Below, one piece after another: positions 25,450 to 36,959 of a stretch of 64,000 bases of DNA; the stretch's first letter is position 1, and the number at the start of each line of letters is the position of its first letter. The stretch is from Membranipora membranacea (lineage: Eukaryota > Bryozoa > Gymnolaemata > Cheilostomatida > Membraniporidae): the NCBI GenBank assembly GCA_914767715.1, contig OU612075.1, positions 6,760,001 to 6,824,000 of the forward strand, read 5' to 3'. The position numbers and the translations under genes were made by a program. The notes under the pieces were generated by a model. That model was given only the letters and a program-made list of their open reading frames with translations, made no database searches and had not been told where the DNA came from.

Positions 25450-27450
25450 TCCACTTCAGTCTACTGACAACTTTGCACTGTAGGTGCTCGGATGGGATTT
25501 GACCTGCCCGCAGACTGAGAGCGACTTAGTGCAGCCGCTTTATATCTCAGTCATAGAATTAGAGCCAAAAGAAACCAAGACCGGTCTTGGGAGTCGTCCC
25601 ATTTTCGCCAATCGCCTGTATATGAAATCAGTGGTAGGGTTTCTCTCAAGAATGAAATTAGTGGACTAGCTGAAAAACTAACCCGCTATCCTTATTACTA
25701 TATGTGTGTAACAGGAATTTTTTCTGGATATTGGAATTCATCAAGATAACAGGCTACCCCTACCAATGACTATGACATGACACTCCCGCTGTTCCCTGTC
25801 CACAGCAATTCAAGCGTGAAAACGAGTGTTTGTCATTTCAGGATGCTGTGCTCGCTTGCTCTGTTTATATAAGATTACAATGTAGAATGATTTCTTTCTG
25901 CAGACATAGCCTTACTTATTTCAGATTTGCCTGAGAATGGTTCATGCAATTCTCTTGATTTTTTTTACATGTGTTACCAGAACATATGGGCCACAGTCTA
26001 GGCATTTATTCATGTAGTCAGTCAATGGATTTTGCAGATATATTTGATTTAGTGGCTAACATTCCTTTGTGAGATGAGTAAGACAAGGTACACACAATAC
26101 TAGATAGCCCTTACATCAAACAAAGTTTCCTATGACCAACAGTCATTTTAAGCTGACCAAAGGAAGGCGTCAGATTTATGAAATTTGTCATTCACAAGCT
26201 GAAAACTAGATAAAAACAGCCCAAAAACAGCCTTCTTTTCTCCCTCCCCCTCCAACATAATCTTTTTGTGAACCATGAAAATAATCATTATTACCAATCA
26301 CCTCAATCAAGATATTTACTTGAGAACATTTGCTCCAATTTAAGAGGTAAATGTGGCTATAGAGACGGCCCAAAAAGTGTCCAGTTCATAGCGCCATATG
26401 GACATGTCTCTTCTATACATATGCTAAGCAAAAATTACCCAACCATCTGCATGAATGATGTGGCCTTTATTTTAGATTGAGCTTAGCGTTATAACATGAA
26501 AACTCAGGTCCATACTCTAGTACTCAACTACATCAGTGAAACTCCACCCATAATCTCAGCTATCATATAGTTAACCTACCAGGCGTTTAGTCGCTGGCAA
26601 AATAGTAAGTGCTAAGATCACCACAGTTGCATTTATATCACCTTCCCTTGGTAGTCAAACTATCGTTAGTCATGTTTCCCCTCAAACGCTATGATAAGGC
26701 CAATGTCACTTAGTTGATCCTACAGTGTACTTTATAGTTTTTTACCAAATCTTGCAATAAGATCCTACGATATCCTCTCGAGTAAGATCCATACTAACTC
26801 GATACTCAAAAAATTGAATTCATTTTCAAAGAAACTGATCTGTGCATTGACATAGACTGCACTTATTCAGTAATATTGATAGTCCATGTTTAGATGTGCT
26901 GAGTAACTGTGGTGCACAAATGGACAAGATCTGGTGCCACAAAACAGAAAGCTTCTCCAAGTCACCCACTGCTAACACATTTCAATACTACTCTCTGGGA
27001 GGCCGTCAAATTCATTTGGATTTTTTATCACCCGAAGACTGAAATAACTAGATGACACATTTATTTACATGGATCTACTTTAAGACATGCAAATACTAGT
27101 TTTTAATGTAAAGAGAACTGTTTATCTGAGTAAGTCTTGTGTGTCAAAACATCTTAAAGTTTGTAAAGATTGCTAAAAAAAATCCTCAAAACTCAAAATC
27201 ACTCACATCATCACATGATTTTGATTTTTACATCATTGAGATGCCTGAAATGTCTAGATCTAAAATATTTTTATTTGAAGTTTCAGTGAAATTTGGAAAT
27301 ACATAATTTTCATGAAAAACAAACAGGCTACCTGTGTAAATTTTGAATTTCCTATTGAAATTCTATTGAAAGCCACTAATCATAAAGCTCATAATTGAAG
27401 CGTAACACTTGTTTTCATGCGGCCGCTTGCCTATTCAACTGAAGACCGCA
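25450..27450. other. Left-arm-only sequence, no recognisable feature
   Basis: About 2 kb present only on the left arm of the inverted duplication. No exon with supported splice sites, no clear terminal repeats and no retroelement motifs were seen. At its left edge, gggtttgaattccacttcag (25451-25470) resembles the B-box region of the SINE at 35554-35782 and may be a decayed copy. Confidence 0.45.
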
Positions 27451-28179
27451 GTTTGATAGGAGTGTCATATCTTAGTATTTATAATCTTTGCCCCTACCAC
27501 TGGTTGTGGTTAGCCAGTAATAACAAAAACCCCAAATACTGGTTAGGCATCTATGCATCGATGTCTATGATCTCAGTCTTTAGACATGGATTCTGAGATA
27601 TTAACCAAAAAGTGGCTTCTCTTTTTACTGTTGCGATATATACATTTTTTATTGCTAGTATTTAGAGTTAATCGGAGTACAGAAATACTAGGAAAAAAGT
27701 CACCTAGAAACTATATGTGACTTTTAATCATAAACTTCACAAGGTGGGAAAGTGTTTCATTATCATCAGAGCTCTTATGTGCTGAACAGGTTTAGACATA
27801 TCCAATATCACTGTAATAGAAATAAAACACAAGGTGCGATATATAAATTCAGACCTCCGTCTTTTGTCCATATAAAGCAAATTATGAATATTTGAGTCTG
27901 CCGCGAATTGAGATCTGGCTGAAGAATTAAAGAGTACTGTATTATACAGTCTGAATCAAGCAGAGTGCATTATGATAATAGTTTCAGATTTAAATAATCA
28001 TACACAAGTACAACATAGGTACCATGGACACACACATAGACATAGAGGTACCATAGACATGAAGGTTCCACAGAGACTAGTTTTATGACAATCTAGATTG
28101 ACCAATCAGAGTGTCCATAGCATCATAATGACCCTTTGTCAAATTCCGCAAAGTTACAATACCACTTATGGTGGTAGGT

Positions 28180-28492
28180 TTGAGCACAATCACTTCATTT
28201 AGGGGTAGTAACACCATTTATATTTACGTTGCACACTACGAAGGACCGCAAGGGGCATCAACTAGCAGCTCCAGATCATCTGATCTGAAGTTTGGTTTCC
28301 TATACCCATGCCGCCGCTTTTGGCTATTCTTACGAAGAGGCATGCTTTCTAGGTCTAGTCACTACACGGGGCCCACATTATCTTTATAGTCCTGATTCGA
28401 AGGGACTGTGGTCAGCCAGAGGGAATCGAACCAGGGGCTGGCAATCTAGAGGAGGCATTTTGCCACTGCGCCAAATTGACTGACAACACAGA
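28180..28492 (-). mobile_element. tRNA-derived SINE
   Basis: Read on the minus strand, it opens with a tRNA-like head: A-box-like tttggcgcagtggc, then ccctggttcgattccc (B box ggttcgattcc, a full consensus match), followed by ~200 bp of unrelated body. It lies just 3' of lectin copy 2. The matching position behind copy 3 runs directly from the stop-codon flank to the gtactcaaacctaccacca landmark without it, so it inserted after the duplication. Confidence 0.7.
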
Positions 28493-28537
28493 TAGTATTA
28501 TATGTTCTCGTTCATGCAATGGAATGGTCCATAGCTG

Positions 28538-30764
28538 TCAGACCATTAAGTCTGCCTCACAGTAATGTTCAATAATATTATTTGTTTCAGGGCACCAATG
28601 TTCTCCAAATTTCCATCCACGTCCCCAAATAACAATACAATCAGCATCAGAGTATTGATCCCGGGAATCCCAAAACTCGTATGCAATGGTTTCCGTAACT
28701 CGACCCATCCACTGCCAATTTCCACCAGACCTGTAACCACCGATCCAAGCATTATGATACCAATCTGCAAAAAAATGTTGCAAACGACTACAATAATGAA
28801 AATTAAAATTTTTAGTTTGTTTTTGGTGCTACGCTTAAATTACATGAAGAACAACCTCATTATGTCTTGAACGAGGGCCTTCAGCTTCTTGCTACATACC
28901 CATCAACCTTTATTTTTGATATTTTGGCAACCCCACCATTTACCAAAAGAGTTTACATATTGGAGTTTATGCCTCAAGACCACTGCAAAAAGATTGTTAT
29001 AGCTATAACTGTGATGATTTTCCTCGAAACAAGTTAATGCAAACGAAGCAGATTGATGGAAGGGAGCACATGCTCAAATAGCCAATATGTTGGCTCTGAT
29101 TGGCTGGTGGGTGGGAAAGAGCCAATGCCATTATGGTACTATATTATAATGAGTGTGAATTAATGCAGGTTCACTTTCATTATAATCACCTTAGGTGCCC
29201 TCTGTGACCTTCCATTGGCTCTCTTTTCTCGCTCAACAGCCAATCATATCAGAGCCAACATATTGGCTAGTGCTCAGATAGAGAATAGTCGAGAAAAATA
29301 AATTACCTGGTTCTGTTTCAGTCATTTGTTGAAACCACTCAGCATCCTCAATGGTCTGGAGTGTGAGTAGGTGCTCTCCTAGAGCTTCACAATGTGCTTT
29401 AGAGTCAGACCAGCCAAGATTGCCAATATGTAGCCCGACACAGGTTTTGGATAGAGGGTTCAGCACATAGTTTAGAATGCACGATGCAACACCTACATGA
29501 ATGTAGAACAGTGATTGATAATTCACAATCGCGCTGAAGCTGCTCAAACCCTCAAGCTAACACAAACATACCGAATTTCATTGATGAATAAATAAATTTT
29601 TTTGCTTATTTTATTTATTGATTAAATCGTTTATTTCATTTCATTTTAATTTAATAAATTTCAGTAGGAATTTTACTTCATAAATAAATTTGATTCTGAT
29701 AACAGAAGATTGATGTCTAGGATAACACGTAGATGTCTACATCAATTGCCAAACTGCAATATACTCTGCACATATTATTTTTTGTTCTCTATATCCAGAT
29801 TGAGGTAAAACGCTCCATGCTATTTTCAAGCTAAACCTACACAGACTACACTGAAATAAACATATTTATTGTAATACCTAATAATTTGTTTATTTTTCGA
29901 TGAAACATGATTTTAAGAACTATATTAATGCAAGTCACTACCCAACCGGGTTCGATGACATTTGAACTGTCAACTATCCGTTTTTAACTTTTTGCTAACC
30001 TGACGAGAAAATCTGAGAGCCTGAAGTGTTGTAGAGTGTGACTCCCCCTCTTATAGCATGTACATAGTCTGATGATACAGCACATGCACCGCTCTTCTTA
30101 TTGAAGACAAAGGTTTTACAGTTATCCAGCAGCACAGATGAACAGATGGATGAACAGTGTATCTGTGATGAAACAAACTCTGTTGAGATTCGTGTCACCG
30201 AACTTTGTGGTATTCCATAGTGCTCACTACCATATCTTTGAAATCTGTTGTCAACTGCATACTCAATCTCCTCCGCATGCTGAAAAGGTTCCAAAACAGA
30301 ATCGGAGCAGTGCAAGCCATTTCAGAAAAGTTGTCAATGATTCTTATGTATTTAAATTTCATGTTTTTTTTTCTTTCTGTCAAAAAGAAGGTATAAAACT
30401 ATAGGCTGTAACATTCAAATGATGCACATGGTACACCTTTCCTTACTCTACTAACATGGAAAGAAGGAACTAAAAAAAGGGGTATGATTACTAACAGGAA
30501 GTACTCCTTTTTCGCAGTATTTTTATGTTTCTTCGGATAGCCATCATGCCTAAAATCTAATGAGCTTAATCTCTAGTAGGGATAAATATAGCCTGTCTTG
30601 ACAAGCTTTGTTGGGTGGGGGACCACAACAATACCCCCCTCTCTAACAACAAAGCTAGGCTAGGAAAAAGAATGAAACTACATTACCAGTGTTCGAGATG
30701 ACAGCAGGACTCTAAGTAATATCATTGAGAAGCTTACATGCAGAGTTACAGCATCTCTCAACAT
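28538..30764 (-). CDS. Secreted PAN/apple plus C-type-lectin protein, copy 2 (256 aa)
   Basis: Four exons: 30764-30687, 30279-30000, 29492-29307, 28764-28538. Exons 2 and 3 have exactly the same lengths (280 and 186 bp) and all introns the same phases as copy 1. The signal peptide (MLRDAVTLHVSFSMILLR...) is followed by a PAN domain (IHCSSICSSV, LLDNCKTFVF, GACAVS) and a lectin domain with WIGGYRSGG, WDSRDQYSDADC, HWCPE and HYCE. Canonical EPN/QPD and WND motifs are absent, as in copy 1. An in-frame ATG two codons upstream (30770) is an alternative start. The frame is fully open, so this copy looks functional. Intron 3 carries an AGCCAAT MITE. Copies 2 and 3 are divergently transcribed from opposite sides of the duplication axis. 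Confidence 0.88.
29079..29270. mobile_element. AGCCAAT-family MITE in lectin copy 2 intron 3
   Basis: The ends tagccaatatgttggctctg and cagagccaacatattggcta are exact inverses, with inner mirrored gagccaatg and cattggctc. The corresponding intron of copy 3 (32939-33308) runs through the site without it. A tgagca motif stands near both outer edges and may be the target duplication. Confidence 0.88.
30590..30665. mobile_element. AGCCTGTC-family hairpin element
   Basis: agcctgtcttgacaagcttt then gttg is mirrored by caacaaagctaggct. Related sequences are at 8588-8630 (left half plus a C run) and 48062-48139. It sits just inside lectin copy 2 intron 1. Confidence 0.5.
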
Positions 30765-31564
30765 TGTCATGAAAAGAGCTAATAATCCCAAATGGTTATA
30801 TTATGATACACTTTTTACTTGGCTGTTGCTTGTTTGAAATGCTGTCGCTTTAAAAACTTTCAGGCAATCATCATGTTTGGCATTAACATTGACTGTTATT
30901 CACCATCAATCTGAAGGACATACTGATACTGCTGGCCCGTAGTTCTAGGAGAGGCAAGGAGGCACTGCCTCCCCTAGAAAGCTAAATACAGTGGCCTAAA
31001 TACACTATACTTGAGTAATCCATGTCAGAATCAGCTCCTCTGGGATTTCCATTTGCTACTTATATGCCTTGAATTGCTTGGGGAGGAGCTTACAGCATCC
31101 CTCCTGGTGATGCTTTGAATTTGCCTTGTACTTTTACCTCCCCTACCATTTTTTCTTAAATACGGCCCTGTACTGATCAGGAACAAACAAAATTTAAATC
31201 GTAAGGATGACCGGAGGAAGGAAGAAGGGATTGTTTTATTTGCTTTCACTTAGATGATCGATTTGTAAATCCATGTTTTGTAGAATTATATAAATTCAGC
31301 AGGATGCGACCGTGTGAATTGATGAGCATTTTTTTAAGCTTAACTTCATTTTTTATATAAGTATAAATATATGTACGTCATAATTATCAACTTAGTTTGA
31401 ATGGCATTGAAAGCTCAACTGATCGTCTATGGTTGCAAAATCTCTAGTTGTGTAGTCAAAGTTGACCAATCCATCCAAAGGCTCTTTTTATCAATTACGG
31501 AAATTCTGGAGCTGCAGTCTAGCAACGAGGGCCTATTGACTGTTCCGATCAGATAACTTAACAA

Positions 31565-31690
31565 AATAAACCATGACAGAAACCTACTTTCCATTTACGC
31601 ACATGTTGCATGACCAGTAAGCTACAATCTTCATACATTTCACCCTCCCGGTGTAAATGTTAAGTATGTTTCTGTCATGGCTTATTCTAT
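31565..31690. repeat. Palindromic axis of the lectin inverted duplication
   Basis: aaaataaaccatgacagaaa (31563-31582) is mirrored by tttctgtcatggcttatt (31669-31686) around a ~85-bp centre. This is the innermost matching pair of the large inverted duplication and lies between the divergent promoters of lectin copies 2 and 3. Confidence 0.75.
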
Positions 31691-31792
31691 TAAATTATCT
31701 CATGGAAGTAGTTTAAGAAGTAAGTAGATTAATCTGCCTTGTCTTGTGCAATAGGAACACATTGGTCACAATAAAAGGGTGATTTTAACTAA

Positions 31793-31840
31793 AGAGTTGT
31801 TCACTCATGTACATTAAGAAGACAACCCTGGGTGTGTTAA
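31793..31840. repeat. Partial copy of the LRCH 5'-end repeat terminus
   Basis: The inverse of this stretch reads gggttgtcttcttaatgta followed by a tgaacaactc-like end, matching the ends of the repeats at 18351-18495 and 23980-24180. Only the terminal ~50 bp is recognisable. Confidence 0.45.
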
Positions 31841-32209
31841 ATGCCATCCATATGAAGTGCATACGCATATAAATATAAAATATATATATATTTAAAATAA
31901 AATCAGGTAAATTTAATATCGAGCTCATTGGTTATCAAAGTGTTGCATCCTGCTAAATTCATATGATGCTACAATACATTGATTTACTAAACGTTAATGT
32001 AAGTAACTTGGCAAACAACAGAGCTCCCTTTTTACTCAGATATACTAGTTGACATAAAGATTCAACTCTGTATGTTTCTTTTCAGCATCGGCAGCGCTGT
32101 AAACTCAATTGTGAGAAACAGTCAAAGCTATATTCCCAACATGATTATTGCCTGTAAGTCTTTAAAGCAACAGCATTACCATATGGGATTTTCAGCTCGA
32201 TTCACGACG

Positions 32210-33532
32210 ATGCTGAGAAATGATGTATCTCTGCATGTAGGTTTGTCAATGATCGTAGCTCTGCTTTTACATCAATCGCTGGTAATGTGGTTTTCTAGAC
32301 ACTATGCTTTCTCTTAAAATAAATCTCAGACTAATATTATAGTAGTCTAAGTGATCAGACAACTGCATTGCGAGTTAGTGACATTTCATTTGATAATGTA
32401 ATGCCACTTACTCTCAATGCTTAGTGTAATCTCCTAGACAAATGACCATTTTTAAATGGCCGCCATTTACATTGAGATTATTCTGCAGACCTATAGAAAA
32501 TACTGAATAGCCAATGAATATTGAGCATTTCCATCTTCTCTAGGTGAAAGTGTTATTACTGGACTCTCACTGGGAGTTCATTGGTCCGCGGAACCCTCCT
32601 GATTTCTGGCTCTTCCAGCCAGTCATGCATGATGGTCATCGATCAGCTAATATCAAAATTAGATCAAACTTGTGTTATAGTTTGAGAGTTTGAACAACTA
32701 CAGTGCAGTTATGTGGCATTCCATGATCAATCACTCATCTAAATTTATGTAGGTGTGTCACCATGTATTCCAAACTATGTGCTGAACCCTGGATCTAATA
32801 CCTGTGTTGGGCTACATGGTGGCAGTCTTGACTGGTCTGACTCTAAAGAACATTGTGAGGCTATGGGAGAGCACCTACTCACACTCCAGACCATTGAGGA
32901 TGCTGAATGGTTTCAACAAATGACTGAAACAGAACCAGGTAATTTATTTCGCTGGACTATTCTCTATCTAGGGCCTAAGCACATGCTTCCTTCAATCAAT
33001 CTGTTTCGCTTGCATTACATTGTCCCCAAGGAAAATCATTTACTGTTAGAAATAACAATCTTTTTTCCTTAGTCTTGAGGCATAAAAGTAAAACTTCAAC
33101 ATGCCGTCTGCGGATGAAGTGAACCTTTTTCAGTGAAGGTAAGGGTTGCCAAAATAACAAAATATGTTAATGAGTGTATAGCATGAAGGCTCTCTCTAGA
33201 TATAGTGTGACAAGTATTTCCGTGATTATTCCCGATGTCATTTAAGCGTAGCAGCTAAAAGAAACTAGAGCTCTTACATTGGTAGTTATTTGCAACATTT
33301 CTCTGCAGATTGGTATCATGATGGTTGGATTGGTGGTTATATGACTGTCGGGATCTGGCAGTGGATGGGCCGAGTTACAGAAAACGTTGCATATGGGTTT
33401 TGAGATTCTCGGGATGAATACTCTGCTGCTGATTGTATGATAATTTGGGGATGTTGATGGAAATTTGGAGATCATTGGTGCGGTTTCACAGATAATGTCC
33501 AACACTACTGTGAATCAGACTCAATGGTCTGA
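32210..33532 (+). pseudogene. PAN/C-type-lectin copy 3, PAN exon lost, two nonsense codons
   Basis: The signal-peptide exon (32210-32281, MLRNDVSLHVGLSMIVALL) and the first lectin exon (32753-32938, CVGLHGGSLDWSDSKEHC) are intact with good splice sites. The 471 bp between them contain no PAN exon. The last exon (33309-33532) keeps its frame but has TGA at 33401-33403, where the paralogs have Trp (EFW/GF*), and TGA at 33455-33457, where copy 2 has Gly. Without the PAN exon the junction would also shift phase (0 to 1), so even the first half could not splice in frame. It is most similar to copy 2, its inverted partner. Confidence 0.88.
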
Positions 33533-34606
33533 CAGTTATGAACATTTGCATCGCACGAACATGAACATAGTATAATCCCATACATGATTACTGATAACCT
33601 TGTACTCAAACCTACCACCATTATACTCCATCAAGAGTTAACCAGGGGAAGGCAATTTCTAATTTATTCATGATCCGTACTACTCACCCTTGTAAAATCT
33701 ATTATTTGTTAATCTTGAATAATCTCGGCATTGAATAAGAGCGATGACAATGATTGATGGTCAAAATTAACTAACCAATGTCAAGATTAAAATTATTTTC
33801 CTATGTAATTGAGAATTTCTGCATATCTGAATTTTCTCCATTGTTGATCATAGTCCCAAAAAAAAGCTTGCAGGTAAAAAATCAAATGAATTATTTTAGC
33901 AAAATGAGAGCAGATAACTCCAAATTTATACAGCCCATTGTCTTGGATATGAGTTTGAATCCACAGGAAAAGTATATAAATGTGGTTCAATATTGTGAGT
34001 GGCACTTGGGTGAGTTGGGGGAGTCTATGTTACAACCCCATGCAGAAAACCTCATTCAGTCAAACGAATTCAAGCTTAATATATACCACTTTCCCATCCC
34101 CCAATCAACCCTTGACCCAGTATAGTTGAATAAGAGCCATGATGATACTATGGACTGTCTGATTTGTCAATCTATGTGTATGTTGTCATAAACTTACTTC
34201 TGTGGAACCTTTATGTCTATGGTACCTCCATGTCTGTGTTTATATCTATGGTACCTCTATGTCTAAGTATATTTCTATGGTAACTGTATGTCTAAAGTAC
34301 CTGGTCTGGTACCTGTGTATGATCATTTGAAGCTGAAATTATTAGCACAATGTACAATGCAAATGCAGACTTTGTAATACAGAACCCTTATTTATTAATG
34401 TTATAGGTTTCTTCAGCCAGATCTCAACTCGCTCTAAACTCAAATAATTCATAATTTGTTCTACATGGTTAAAATATTGTGGTCCCATAGGTCTGAATTA
34501 AAAGGAGTGCATTATATATACATAATATGCACTCCATTATATCAAAGGTTGAGGTACTTTAACAATGATATTGGGCATGTCTAAACATTTTTCCACACAA
34601 GAGCTC

Positions 34607-34798
34607 AGCCAATGTGTTGGCTCGGATTGGTGGGTAGGGAGAAGAAGAGCCAATGCAATCCAATTTATGCCATATATCCCTCATTTATTATAAGTTAAGT
34701 AATGGCAATGTCGAAGGTCCTTTCCTGAAATAAGTCCGTTTGACCTTGCATTGGCTCTTCTTCTCCACACCATCCAATCAGCGCCAACACATTGGCTA
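34607..34798. mobile_element. AGCCAAT-family MITE
   Basis: agccaatgtgttggctcgga is mirrored by gcgccaacacattggct, with inner gagccaatgcaa and ttgcattggctc. It is the same size class as the element at 29079-29270 but not at the mirrored position, so it is an independent insertion downstream of lectin copy 3. Confidence 0.82.
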
Positions 34799-35201
34799 AC
34801 AAGACCACTGATAATGAAACTCTTCACCACCTTGTAAAGTTTCAAGATGGCTTTTTTTCAGTAGTATTACTTACTAGCCAATTCTAAATACCAGTCATAA
34901 AAAACATTTAAAATATAACTGTTAAAACAGAAGGCACTTTTTGGTTAATATCTCAGAATCTGTGTCCTATATATCTATGATCTTATATCTCTTAGTTATG
35001 CATAATCTCTTTCCATTTTAACTTATCTTCACTCACAAGCTTTTTGTTTCCTTTTTTCCGTTTCCTCTTTTTTTTCCGGCACTTTTCAGAAAACATTCCG
35101 CTACTGGAATAAAATAGACTGCCAACTGTTAAAACGGCATATGAAATAAAACTGCCTGTGAACCTAATTGCAGTAAAGCTGCTGCAAAGTCTAAAAATTT
35201 G

Positions 35202-35262
35202 GATCATAGTGGATCATAGTGATTTATTGCCTCCCCCTGACCACTATGATCTACTGTGATCC
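35202..35262. repeat. GGATCATAGTG inverted repeat
   Basis: ggatcatagtgg is mirrored by ccactatgatc with further gatcatagtg repeats, around a short purine/pyrimidine centre. About 60 bp, present in the right arm only. Confidence 0.6.
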
Positions 35263-35553
35263 TTGCCAAAATAATTAAAAAAAAACTAATTGCTATTTTC
35301 CACAATTTTCATTTTTTGTTAATTTTTATTTGCCCTATGAACTCACAATATTTGATTCACTGGGGTAATATATCCACTTTTCTAACAGGACTGACCTTTT
35401 AAGTTATTCCACATGACATACGACCAGCAACTCTGATTTACCTACAGACAATGTCAACTTTCCGAGATATTTCAGGCATATTATAGGCGTCATGGCCAGT
35501 TTAACTTCGAGCACATAATAAGTGAAATTTCCAATTATCGGTTCCCACCCATT

Positions 35554-35782
35554 GGAGGTGGCTCAGTTGGTTAGAGAGCCGGACGCCAACATGCAAATGT
35601 TGAAGGTCGTGGGTTTGAATGCCACTGTAGTCTATCTTCTACTGGGGATTGGTTGGCCCCCCAGGTGTGCCTGCAAACAGAGATCAAATTGGTGAATATA
35701 TTGCACTAATATTTTGCCGCCCATGCCTCACGATGGGCTAGTGATAAGAACCTGATTCAATCAACCTTTAATCAATCAGCCG
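35554..35782 (+). mobile_element. tRNA-derived SINE
   Basis: The head ggaggtggctcagttggtta then gagagcc resembles a tRNA 5' half with an A box. tcgtgggtttgaatgcc is the B box. The body ends in a tail containing caacctttaatcaatc. The tail matches the fragment at 38765-38865 beyond the nearby LINE, suggesting a shared LINE-type 3' end. It is absent from the matching place on the left arm (about 25.14-25.37 kb). Confidence 0.75.
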
Positions 35783-36714
35783 TAGAATGTTGTTTAAGTT
35801 TATGCTATCAGATATTACAATATCATATTACGTTTGACAAACCATGCAAAGCGGCCTAATGCTAACTAAATCATAATTCAATACTGACTCAGCCATCATG
35901 CAATGATACACAAAATCAGATGCAGATGGACTAAAAACAATATCTAAGCATGTAACTGTAATGTATTCTGGTTAATTTGCTTTTTCTCATTATTACCTGA
36001 TCAATAGATAAACAGGTCTAACCTGGTGAGTAAGGAGGTAAAAATCAATGGTTTCATCCTCAAAAAATACAAGCTGCCACAAGGGGCAGATGCAGGGCTG
36101 GCAACGAATGAATGATCATATTTAGGCCTACCTGCACAGATATGTGTCACAGTCTCAGAAAGCAGGGATAAGTCGCAATTTTGCTATTGTTTATATTAGA
36201 GGTTGAAGTTGGAAACCTTATTTTATAATTCAGTTTTCCAATTTTGGGAAAACCATTCACTAGGACCAATAAAATGTGCTCTTTCAGAATATCCAATAAG
36301 ATTGGCCAAAAACTGGTAAGTACTGGTAGACCTAAGTTGGTCAAGTTTGTCTGCACATTTGATCTATAATCCTCAATAGTTAAATTACAACCTCAATAAA
36401 AACACATAATTATAAGATGATATAATAACAATAATAATATAGCAATCCAAATCATTTTGAGGAAAATCTTTTACATTTGGTGCCAAAACAAAAGAAAAAA
36501 AAACAAAAAATGAAGAAAAAACCATGAAACTATAAACTATGATATTTTATATTCCTACGCTTGTAGATTTGATATCGCTTTTGAATATTCGAATGCGCCT
36601 CAATATTTAATACTCCGATAACTAGTAGCAGCTTAGCGAGCATGTATGTTTGCTTATATCATATATATGAAAGCCAAGCGCTCCAAACTAATATCACTTT
36701 GTTTTCTTAGTGAT

Positions 36715-36850
36715 TATAATTAATTACAAATAAATAGAAATAATACAAAATAATGATAAATAAATGATAAATAATAATAATAATAATTATAAATGAATAA
36801 TTATAAATAAAGAATTATAAATAAAGAATTAAAAGCAAATTATGAATAAT
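36715..36850. repeat. AT-rich low-complexity run
   Basis: Imperfect repeats of aataat, ataaat and aagaattataaat immediately upstream of the retrotransposon remnant at 36.96-38.70 kb. Confidence 0.8.
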
Positions 36851-36959
36851 GACAAAGAAGCTTAATTCATACGTCTCTATGCTTGTGATCATCTTGCCTA
36901 AGAATATGAGTAGACAAAGCTACTAATTTGAATTGATCAAGCTAAATTGTCTCCATATT

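Larger units (their letters stand above)
24860..36065. repeat. Large inverted duplication (axis near 31.6 kb) carrying lectin copies 2 and 3
   Basis: Matching landmarks run in opposite order on the two sides: 24865 with 36055, 25018 with 35945, 25372 with 35430, 27575 with 34960, 28040 with 34250, 28540 with 33530, 29307 with 32938, 30764 with 32210, 31290 with 31950, 31570 with 31675. Examples are gccgctttgcat at 25109 and its inverse near 35858, and accaaaaagtg at 27604 and its inverse near 34938. The left arm has extra sequence at about 25.45-27.45 kb. The right arm has a SINE at 35554 and lacks the PAN-exon interval. I judged this by eye, so end points are approximate. Confidence 0.75.
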
